IMG/VR virus record: IMGVR_UViG_3300027806_000160
Location: 1-23,176 of that record
Reading direction: 5' to 3' (one strand)
Length of the DNA: 23,176 nucleotides
From: a virus
The notes below the pieces were generated by a model, which did no database searches, was not told the DNA's origin, and was given only the letters and a program-made list of their open reading frames with translations. Every line of letters starts with the position of its first letter. Position 1 is the stretch's first letter. A program made the translations under genes and the position numbers. This document shows, piece by piece, positions 1 to 5,706 of this stretch.

Positions 1-125
1 ACAACCAGCGTTGCCCGGCAGGCTCTCGGAAGGCCGACCTTCGGGCGGTATTCGACGTTGACAGACAAGTGCTCTCGCCGCTGTCCTTCGAACCACGCCT
101 CGGCCTTTTTGAGCATGTCCTGCAC
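1..125 (-). CDS. Partial head-completion-type protein (3' end outside window)
   Basis: The minus-strand frame is open from a GTG at 125 to the window edge, giving 41 codons. A GGAG sits about 7 bases before this GTG; an ATG at 116 is the alternative start. The visible N-terminus contains MLKKAEAW, then FEGQRREHLS and VEYRPK. Short proteins that begin with a helix of this kind (an LxxAxxWL-like pattern, then QRxxHLS and a V-YRR-like strand) often sit directly after the capsid and decoration genes in lambda-like phages, where they are thought to complete the head or connector. The position after the DUF2190 gene fits that. The functional call rests on context and a short pattern only; the C-terminus cannot be seen. 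Confidence 0.5.
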   Translation of the reverse strand, partial: MQDMLKKAEAWFEGQRREHLSVNVEYRPKVGLPRACRATLV

Positions 126-142
126 GGCAATCTCCACACCCA

Positions 143-186
143 AGGCCGGGGGCCAGCGGCGTTATCCGCTGCCGGACCCCCGGCCT
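143..186. other. Nested GC-rich stem-loop between two late genes
   Basis: A perfect 10-bp stem (143-152 with 177-186) encloses a second 6-bp stem (154-159 with 166-171) around a 6-base loop. It fills the gap between the DUF2190 gene and the next minus-strand gene. No T-tract follows on either strand, so a classic intrinsic terminator is doubtful. An mRNA-stabilising or attenuating hairpin is as likely. Confidence 0.6.
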
Positions 187-201
187 GGTGCGCGCTCGGG
201 A

Positions 202-531
202 TCAAGACTTCATCAGCTTGACATCGACGGTCGCATCGCCAGCGGCGGCCGTGGCCACCGCGTAGCCCACGAGCACGTTGGTGCCCGCGGTGCCGGTGAA
301 GACGCTGTTGGTAGCGTCCCAGTAAACCTTGGCGTAGGCGTTGATCGCCTGATTGGCGGTCTTCGCATGACGCACGACACCGTCGACCACGAGGCTGCCC
401 TTCTCGCCGGCCGCCAACGCCACCGGCACAACGCCGATGCCCACGCTGCCCATCACGACCACCGCCCCAGCCGCAGCAGCGGCCACCGGGGTGTAGTCGA
501 TCGACTCCCCTTCCTGCACAAACGTCGCCAT
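202..531 (-). CDS. DUF2190-family capsid decoration-type protein
   Basis: This 109-residue protein shows the DUF2190 pattern: an N-terminal FVQEGESIDYTP, an AGAVVVMGSVGIG strand, an ALAAGEKGSLVVDGVV segment, and then AKVYWDATNS with a small-residue-rich end. DUF2190 proteins are small beta-rich proteins coded next to the protease and major capsid genes of many siphoviruses, and are usually regarded as capsid decoration or stabilising proteins. The gene lies 96 bases downstream of the capsid gene, separated from it by a strong hairpin. The ribosome binding site is weak. The length is typical for the family. The family assignment is fairly secure; the decoration role is inferred from the family and neighbours. 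Confidence 0.8.
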   Translation of the reverse strand: MATFVQEGESIDYTPVAAAAAGAVVVMGSVGIGVVPVALAAGEKGSLVVDGVVRHAKTANQAINAYAKVYWDATNSVFTGTAGTNVLVGYAVATAAAGDATVDVKLMKS

Positions 532-575
532 GTTGATCTCGCTTTCTGGTATCTGGAAAGAACTTGAGTCGTCAC

Positions 576-607
576 CCCGGGGCCGGGCTTGGGCTCCCGG
601 CCCCGGG
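576..607. other. Perfect 12-bp GC stem-loop after the capsid gene
   Basis: CCCGGGGCCGGG at 576-587 pairs perfectly with 596-607 around an 8-base loop. It lies between the capsid stop (628) and the DUF2190 start (531). The minus strand lacks a following T-run, so it may terminate only partially, or it may protect the capsid mRNA end and set different levels of the two structural proteins. Confidence 0.65.
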
Positions 608-627
608 CACGATTTGCACTGTTAGCC

Positions 628-2520
628 TCAGGCCGTGGCCATGCGGTAGCACGACTTCGGCTCGCCCTTGGCGACGCCGAAGTCAAAGTATCCGCGAACC
701 TGAATGCCGAGCGTGTCGAAGTCCGCTTCGGCCTGCTCCACGACGGGGTTGCGGTTGCCGTTGAGAAACAGCACCTCCATAGCGTTCAGGTCGCCGGGGT
801 TCGCCACGAGCCACCACGTGCTTGCGCTCGTCAGGTAGGCGCTCGACACGACCTGGTAGCGACCGGCCAGCACGTTCGTGCTGGGAGCCGCACCGCTCGT
901 GCCGTGGATCAGCGCCGAACCCATGAGCTCGGCACCGGCGGTCTCCAGCTCCGGCGGGAGCAGCAGCATCGCAGGAGCGACACCCAGCGGGTTGCCGTCC
1001 GGATCGTTGAGCTTCCGGTAGGCCGCCACCGCCGCCTTGAGCGAGGTAAGGCTGAGAGCGTTGCCGCTCGCGGCCGTGGCCTTCTCAAAGTAGTTGGCGT
1101 TGTTGGCCTGGAACTCAGTCCAGAAGTTGGTGTTCAGGCGGATGGCCGCACCACGGCCAAGCCTGGAAGGCACCACCGTCAGGGCACCGAGGTCATCGTT
1201 GATGATGTCCCGCCGGGTGATCGAGCTGATCCGCCCGTAGGACTTTGCACCGAACGAACGAGCCTCGTCGGTCGCTTCGGCCGACTTCAGCTCACCGGCC
1301 GGGCCAACCTCCTCGAAGACGAACCCGCCGTTCACCCGCACGCCGGTCACCTGCTTGAAGTCGGACACGGGCCGGACCATGGAGATCCGATCCCACACCG
1401 ATTCCACCGAGGTGTAGCCGTTGAGCAAGAACTTGCCGTAGGCCGTTCCGGTCACGTTCGCGATTGAGTGCGTGGCGAACGCGGCCCGCAGCACCTGACG
1501 GAGATTGCCGTCGGTGACACGGTACACGTCTCCGTCGTACCCGTTCGACTTCGCGGCCCGCAGGAGCATCTCCTGGAGGCCGATGTTGCGCCGCTTGTGG
1601 GCGGCTTCCAGCGTCCGCTCGCCGAACTGCTTCTCCACGCCGGGCAGGTTGCCCGCGAGGCAGATGGAGGCCAGGAGCACCTCATCCGTCTCGGCCGGCT
1701 TCGCCACGACGTGGGCGGCCGGAACCGAGGGCCGATCGGCACGGATGCCGGCGAGGGCCTCCGCCTTGATGTCGGCCTTCAGCCGCTCGAGCACCTTGGC
1801 GGCGATCGAGTCGGCGTCGACGAGCTGGGCACCGTCGCCGCCGGTTCCGGCGGTCACGCCGGGAAGCTGCACGGGAGCGGGGGTCGGGGCACCCGCGGCG
1901 ACCTTCGCCGCGTCTTCCGCCTGGGCCTTGATCGGCTCAGCGGGCGTCTGGTTGGCGTCATTCGCCATGGGGAACTCTCCTGAACTCGCTTCCGCAGCGA
2001 TAGCGGCGGACGTAGCGGCGTCCGCTCCGAACAGAACGATGGAAACCTCGCGGAGCGTGCTCGCACGCACCACGCTGATCGGGCCCGAGAACTGACGGCC
2101 GTTCACCTCGACGGTCTCGCCGGCGGCGATGTTTTCGATCCGGCCGACATCGGCCCCGATCGACGCCTGGAACTTCCAGCCCTTGCGGGCCAGGGCGACG
2201 GCCTTTTGCACGTCGGGCCCGTCGCCGATCACTTCGGTGGCGACGGTAAGGTCGGTGCCGCTGTTCACGACGTCCGACGCCTGGCCGACTGCGTGGTCGA
2301 TGTCGTACTGGTGGCCGTACATCACGGCGATGGCTTGGCTGGTCGTGTCCATCCCGGCGAGATCGACGACGAGCGGATTGCGGCTCCACGCCTGCCGGAT
2401 GGCCCGGCCGGTGTAGCCCAAGAGCGAGAACTTCGGGTTGCCGCCTGCACCGGAGCCGTCCGCACGGAGCGGGGCTTCGACGAGCGTGGCTTCACCGGAG
2501 ATCGTGATCCGCTGGCTCAT
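628..2520 (-). CDS. Prohead protease fused to Mu gpT-like major capsid protein
   Basis: One 630-residue ORF carries two head functions. Residues about 1-170 look like an HK97-type (U35-like) prohead protease: H70 in MYGHQYDIDH, S120 in KFQASIGAD and E158 in TLREVSIV are candidate catalytic residues. Residues about 180-270 are an Ala/Pro/Gln-rich linker that could act as a scaffold or delta-like segment. From about residue 285 the protein resembles Mu gpT-type major capsid proteins (HKRRNIGLQEMLLRAA, the SYGRISSITRRDIINDDL segment, and WTEFQANNANYF). The start overlaps the portal stop as ATGA and has AGGAG 8 bases upstream. Such fusions are known and presumably self-cleave during prohead maturation. 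The protein would assemble the head shell around the portal. The boundary of the mature capsid is inferred. Confidence 0.85.
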   Translation of the reverse strand: MSQRITISGEATLVEAPLRADGSGAGGNPKFSLLGYTGRAIRQAWSRNPLVVDLAGMDTTSQAIAVMYGHQYDIDHAVGQASDVVNSGTDLTVATEVIGDGPDVQKAVALARKGWKFQASIGADVGRIENIAAGETVEVNGRQFSGPISVVRASTLREVSIVLFGADAATSAAIAAEASSGEFPMANDANQTPAEPIKAQAEDAAKVAAGAPTPAPVQLPGVTAGTGGDGAQLVDADSIAAKVLERLKADIKAEALAGIRADRPSVPAAHVVAKPAETDEVLLASICLAGNLPGVEKQFGERTLEAAHKRRNIGLQEMLLRAAKSNGYDGDVYRVTDGNLRQVLRAAFATHSIANVTGTAYGKFLLNGYTSVESVWDRISMVRPVSDFKQVTGVRVNGGFVFEEVGPAGELKSAEATDEARSFGAKSYGRISSITRRDIINDDLGALTVVPSRLGRGAAIRLNTNFWTEFQANNANYFEKATAASGNALSLTSLKAAVAAYRKLNDPDGNPLGVAPAMLLLPPELETAGAELMGSALIHGTSGAAPSTNVLAGRYQVVSSAYLTSASTWWLVANPGDLNAMEVLFLNGNRNPVVEQAEADFDTLGIQVRGYFDFGVAKGEPKSCYRMATA

Positions 2521-3986
2521 GCGTCTTGCTCCTGCTGTTGTGCGTCACTGGCCGGCGAGTTGGACGGCTGCTGCGACAGGTCGATTCCCAATTCCTCCGC
2601 GTAGGCCCGCTCTGCGGCGATCTGGCGGAACACTTGCCGCCAGTCCTTCCCGCGGCGGGCACACGCCTCTGCGCGGCTTACGGTCTTTGCGGCGAGCCCC
2701 ACGCTCTCGGCCTGGGCCTCCTTCATGGGGTCGATGTGCTCGAACCCGTCCCACCGCCACCGCCACGTCCACTGATCGCGAGGCGGCAGGCCGTCGGGGA
2801 TCATGCCGTCGACGACGGAGGCTTCGTCGATCCATCGCTCGAGCAGCGGGTCGAGAACCACACGCTCAACATCCGCCCGCTCCGCGGCCAGATGCTTGCG
2901 ATAAACGAGGTAGTCGCCACGCATGGTCGAGTAATTCGCACCCGTGGCGTCCATGACGGCCACGATGTATGGCATGTTCAGCGACCGGCTGATCTGCATC
3001 AGGATTCGCCGCTCGAAAGCGTCGAACGTGCTCGTCGGCTGTTCGGCCTTCAGCTGATAGGGCTCCCAGCCTTCCGGCGGTGCCATGGCCATCCCGCGAA
3101 CGATGGGCATCGTGTCCCAGGCGGGGATTCCGGTGGCCGAACCGGCGGCCGGCATGGTCGTCTTCAGGATCACGGCGAGGTCGGCGGCCGTCTCGGCCGC
3201 GGTCACGACCGCGTACTGATACCGCCGGAGCATCGCGAACAGCTCGAGGGCCGGCACAACCTCGCCCATGCCGCGATGCTGTCCGGCTCGCGTGGCGTGG
3301 TAGTAGTGGAAAACCTTGTCGGCCCGCACCCATCGACCTTCGAGAGTGACGCCGAAGTGCATCGAGCCCGGGTGATGCTTCAGGAGGTAATACTCCGACG
3401 GGTTGCCGTCCTCGTCGAAGCGGACGCCGTCGATTGAGCCAGCGAGATCCCAACGGCTGGCCGGGTCGGCAATCAATTCCGCCTCGACGAATCGCACGTC
3501 GAGCTGCACGCCCTTCAGCTGGCGGTTGTTCGTAGCGATACCGAACTGCTCGCCGTCGATCGCCTTGGCCACGCGGGCCACGCGGAGCTTGCGGGCGAGG
3601 TCGATCCGCTGGTGCCACTCGAAAACGTTGTCCTCGACGCGGGCGACGGCCGATTGGTCGGCGTCCGGTCCGCAGTCGAGCAGGAGCGTGGGGCCGGTGC
3701 CGATCGCGTCGGTGGCCAGCGTGGTCACCATGCCAGCGAGGTAGCCGTTGTTGGCGGCCTCGTAGCGGGCCCGGCTCCGCAACACTCGCCGCTTCCACGG
3801 CGAAAGGGCGGCGTCGGCCGAAAGGTGATCGGCTTGGCCCCAGTGGTTGCGGTTGAGGTCGGTGGTTTCGGCGGCGTCGAACCGGGCGCGAACCAGCTTG
3901 CTGATCGCGGATCGCTGCTCCGTGATCGTCCTGGCCATCGCCTGTCGCGACGGCGTTCCGGAAAGAAGTTTGCCGAACAGCCCCAT
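2517..3986 (-). CDS. Phage portal protein, lambda gpB-like
   Basis: This 489-residue protein matches the lambda-type portal family in length and landmarks. It has an N-terminal RARFDAAETTDLNRNHW segment followed by LSADAAL, then RSRARYEAANNGYLAGM, and then DAIGTGPTLL. Later come MLRRYQYAVVTAAETAADL and a conserved stretch with MQISRSLNMPY and NYSTMRGDYLVYR. Portals form the dodecameric ring at one head vertex through which the terminase pumps DNA and to which the tail connector binds. The gene sits between the gpW-like gene and the capsid fusion, the normal order. The C-terminus is Gln-rich and overlaps the capsid start. The ribosome binding site is weak (GGAG at an extended distance), so translation may partly depend on the upstream gene. 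Confidence 0.93.
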   Translation of the reverse strand: MGLFGKLLSGTPSRQAMARTITEQRSAISKLVRARFDAAETTDLNRNHWGQADHLSADAALSPWKRRVLRSRARYEAANNGYLAGMVTTLATDAIGTGPTLLLDCGPDADQSAVARVEDNVFEWHQRIDLARKLRVARVAKAIDGEQFGIATNNRQLKGVQLDVRFVEAELIADPASRWDLAGSIDGVRFDEDGNPSEYYLLKHHPGSMHFGVTLEGRWVRADKVFHYYHATRAGQHRGMGEVVPALELFAMLRRYQYAVVTAAETAADLAVILKTTMPAAGSATGIPAWDTMPIVRGMAMAPPEGWEPYQLKAEQPTSTFDAFERRILMQISRSLNMPYIVAVMDATGANYSTMRGDYLVYRKHLAAERADVERVVLDPLLERWIDEASVVDGMIPDGLPPRDQWTWRWRWDGFEHIDPMKEAQAESVGLAAKTVSRAEACARRGKDWRQVFRQIAAERAYAEELGIDLSQQPSNSPASDAQQQEQDA

Positions 3987-3988
3987 GG

Positions 3989-4219
3989 TCAGCCGGTTGC
4001 TCCGGGGCTTTGGATGCGGGCCATCCGCACGGCGGCGAACGGGTTGCCGGCCGCCACTCGGGCGTTGGCCACGAACTTGGCGGCCTCCACCTGGCGGTCG
4101 AGCTCGTGCTGCTCCACCTCGCCGGCGTCGGTGCGGGCACGCCGCGGCTGCGCGAGATTCGCGGCCACTGCGTCGATGATGTCCTCGTTCGGCGTCGGCA
4201 CCGGCACCGCTCCTGGCAT
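3989..4219 (-). CDS. Small gpW-like head-tail joining protein
   Basis: From the ATG at 4219 this is a 76-residue protein; a GTG at 4267 would add 16 residues that look less protein-like. The central part, RTDAGEVEQHELDRQVEAAK, resembles the gpW-type pattern of a short strand carrying a D-G-x-x-V motif and a helix beginning with DLxxxIE; the end (VRMARIQSPG) resembles the usual short C-terminal RxxKxxPPG tail. gpW-like proteins plug or extend the portal. Location directly upstream of the portal gene, with a 2-base gap, supports this. Neither start has a good ribosome binding site. A hairpin at 4220-4239 abuts the ATG at 4219. Function is inferred from position and a short motif. Confidence 0.6.
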   Translation of the reverse strand: MPGAVPVPTPNEDIIDAVAANLAQPRRARTDAGEVEQHELDRQVEAAKFVANARVAAGNPFAAVRMARIQSPGATG

Positions 4220-4239
4220 GTGGGGGCGCAATGCCCCAC
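4220..4239. other. Stem-loop abutting the gpW-like start
   Basis: GTGGGGGC at 4220-4227 pairs with GCCCCAC at 4233-4239, with one bulged G and a 5-base loop. In minus-strand RNA it lies directly before the ATG at 4219 and could mask that start, or it could separate the mRNA segments of the terminase and portal groups. Confidence 0.45.
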
Positions 4240-4289
4240 TACCATGAGTGTACCAGTGTCCATGCACACCTTAGGGGGGAGTGGCAGCC

Positions 4290-4364
4290 TCAGAGGAACT
4301 CGACCAGCGATTCCTCGTCGTCGAGACCCTCGAAGAACTCCTGCCAGACTTCATCGACTCGCAT
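4290..4364 (-). CDS. 24-residue acidic small ORF
   Basis: An ATG at 4364 follows a good GGAGG (spacing 5-6) and opens a 24-codon ORF ending with TGA at 4290-4292. The peptide runs MRVDEVWQEFFEG, then LDDEESLVEFL: acidic, amphipathic and without stop-prone composition. It sits in the otherwise empty 215-base gap between the membrane protein gene and the gpW-like gene. It may be a true microprotein or a leader peptide for the portal-capsid group. I do not recognise it. Confidence 0.5.
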   Translation of the reverse strand: MRVDEVWQEFFEGLDDEESLVEFL

Positions 4365-4433
4365 GGCGGCCTCCGGTGTCTGTCTTCACCGTAGCACCGC
4401 CGCGACCGCGTCCGGCCGGCCATCACCGACCGC

Positions 4434-4706
4434 TCATCCGGGTGTGGTAGGAGCCTTCCGCTCGTGCCACCGTACCGTGAGGTACGTGCCGATCCACGCC
4501 CCGGACGCGAGCGGAATGAGGTAGATCGGATTTTTGGAATACGTGATTACGCCGAAGGCCAGGAGCGAATACAGCACAGACGAGATCGAGGCCGCCATGA
4601 GCGGCCGTCGCTTCTCGACCGCGATGATGTAGGCCGCGTAGAGGATGTCCACCGCGACGTAGGTGGCGAAGATTACGGCCGCGGTGACGGGAGAGAAGTC
4701 GTTCAC
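4434..4706 (-). CDS. Small three-helix membrane protein
   Basis: A GTG at 4706 with AAGGAG 8 bases upstream opens a 90-residue protein. Its GTG overlaps the deaminase stop. Three hydrophobic segments are visible: about 7-27 (TAAVIFATYVAVDILYAAYI), about 36-52 (MAASISSVLYSLLAFGV) and about 58-76 (IYLIPLASGAWIGTYLTV). The loop between the first two is basic (VEKRRP), and the tail RWHERKAPTTPG is basic and soluble. The general look is that of a small integral inner-membrane protein of the DMT or small-permease type. Its location between the deaminase and head genes gives no clear role; a holin cannot be excluded but nothing supports it directly. An ordinary ATG search misses this start. Confidence 0.75.
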   Translation of the reverse strand: MNDFSPVTAAVIFATYVAVDILYAAYIIAVEKRRPLMAASISSVLYSLLAFGVITYSKNPIYLIPLASGAWIGTYLTVRWHERKAPTTPG

Positions 4707-5203
4707 AGTCGCATCTCCTTGCCATCGAAGAGGATCTCCACGCCAAGCTCCGGCGTGACGAGCTCGAGCTGCACGCCGGCATCGGCCAGCATTTCGTCGG
4801 CGGCACGGATCGGCTCGATCCACCTGCTCGGCGTCTGTAGCCGCGGTTGCAACAGGCACACCACGCGATCGATCCCGGCCATGATGATCGCCCGAGCACA
4901 CTCCGGGCACGCGGCCCACACGGCGTAGAGCGTGGCCCCGTCCAGCCGCTTGCCGTGGGCTGCGGCCTGATAGACGGCGGCCCGCTCGGCGTGCTCGATG
5001 TACGTGTATTTCCCTTCGCCGGCCGTTCTCGCGTCGTGCATCCACGACATGACAGGGTAGTGGTTCACGCCGGAGGCGAGCATTTCATCGCCGCGTGCGA
5101 TCACGCATCCATTTTGCGTGCGGCGGTCGTGTGACCGCGTCGAGGCGAGCCGCGCCGCCATGCGGAGGTAGACGGTGTCTGTGGCAGGGTAGACGAGCAT
5201 CAT
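4703..5203 (-). CDS. dCMP/cytidine deaminase family protein
   Basis: The protein is 166 residues from the ATG at 5203, which overlaps the upstream stop as ATGA and has GGAG about 8 bases upstream. It carries the zinc deaminase signature: H71-A-E73 in YIEHAERAAVYQ, and C99-P-E-C102 in WAACPECARAII, followed by MAGIDRVV. These would bind Zn(II) and place the catalytic glutamate. The fold and length match the ComEB/dCMP deaminase group, which makes dUMP from dCMP for dTTP synthesis; some members act on free bases or modified nucleotides. The residue before the first Cys is Ala rather than the usual Pro. No thymidylate synthase is seen here, so the substrate is open. The place, between terminase and portal, is unusual for a nucleotide enzyme. 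Confidence 0.8.
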   Translation of the reverse strand: MMLVYPATDTVYLRMAARLASTRSHDRRTQNGCVIARGDEMLASGVNHYPVMSWMHDARTAGEGKYTYIEHAERAAVYQAAAHGKRLDGATLYAVWAACPECARAIIMAGIDRVVCLLQPRLQTPSRWIEPIRAADEMLADAGVQLELVTPELGVEILFDGKEMRL

Positions 5204-5460
5204 CGTCCGCTCTCCACCCATGTCGCTGCCATCTGGAGCCATTCCGCGAGCTTGCGGATCTTCTTCGCGTCGCCTTCGTCGAACACGACGCACGGCACAC
5301 GCACCGTGCGGCCGCACTCATACGTGCCGCTGCCGTCCATGTCGCACTCCCACTGGTCGCACTCGGCGCGCTGCGGCATGAGATCGCCGAGACTTGGGTG
5401 AGCCTCGGCGTCCGCGTTTCGCGTAAGGTCGAGCGGTCGCGGCTTGCTGCTACTGGCCAT
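5200..5460 (-). CDS. Small hypothetical protein with Cys-x3-Cys pattern
   Basis: This is an 86-residue protein from the ATG at 5460, with GAGGA upstream. It overlaps the lipoprotein gene upstream by 11 bases and the deaminase start downstream by ATGA. The middle contains AECDQWECDMDGSGTYECG followed by VRVPCVVFDEG, so four cysteines could bind a metal (CDQWEC ... YEC ... PC). The C-terminal helix is KKIRKLAEWLQMAATW. I do not recognise the family. Tight coupling to the deaminase suggests co-expression, possibly a partner, but this is inference. Confidence 0.65.
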   Translation of the reverse strand: MASSSKPRPLDLTRNADAEAHPSLGDLMPQRAECDQWECDMDGSGTYECGRTVRVPCVVFDEGDAKKIRKLAEWLQMAATWVESGR

Positions 5461-5665
5461 CGTTCGGATCCTCGAGGTGGCGGCACGGGCACGCCGGTGA
5501 GTGGATGAAGTGGCCGTTGTAGTTTCCACGAAGAACGTACAAGTGCCCGCGATGCTCCATCGTCCAAAGCGACACGGATACCGGCGGCGGGCCGTCCGGC
5601 TGCGGCTTGGGCGACACGCAGCCGGACAGCAACACCGCGGCGATAACTGCAAGAGTCATTCGCAT
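5450..5665 (-). CDS. Small predicted lipoprotein
   Basis: From the ATG at 5665 this is a 71-residue protein starting MRMTLAVIAAVLLSGC, a short basic n-region, a hydrophobic core and a lipobox (LSGC), so it would be lipidated at Cys16 and anchored in the envelope. After cleavage a Pro-rich stretch (VSPKPQPDGPPP) precedes SVSLWTMEHRGHLYVLRG and HFIHSPACPCRHLED. A TTG/GTG start further upstream is possible but would spoil the signal peptide. The ribosome binding site is weak. Phage lipoproteins of this size can be outer-membrane spanin subunits or superinfection-exclusion factors; neither is shown here. Confidence 0.7.
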   Translation of the reverse strand: MRMTLAVIAAVLLSGCVSPKPQPDGPPPVSVSLWTMEHRGHLYVLRGNYNGHFIHSPACPCRHLEDPNDGQ

Positions 5666-5706
5666 GCCCGCAGACTGCCACATCCGGAAACGTGGTCAAT
5701 GCGAGA

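Noticed and set aside
58-567. Long plus-strand frames opposite the head genes, such as 58-567 and 589-1467
   Set aside because: They are mirror frames of DUF2190 and capsid coding sequence in high-GC DNA, with His/Arg/Gly-rich products and no ribosome binding sites.
2866-4269. 467-codon minus frame over the portal gene
   Set aside because: Arg/Pro/Gly-rich shadow of the portal frame; the portal family match settles the real frame.
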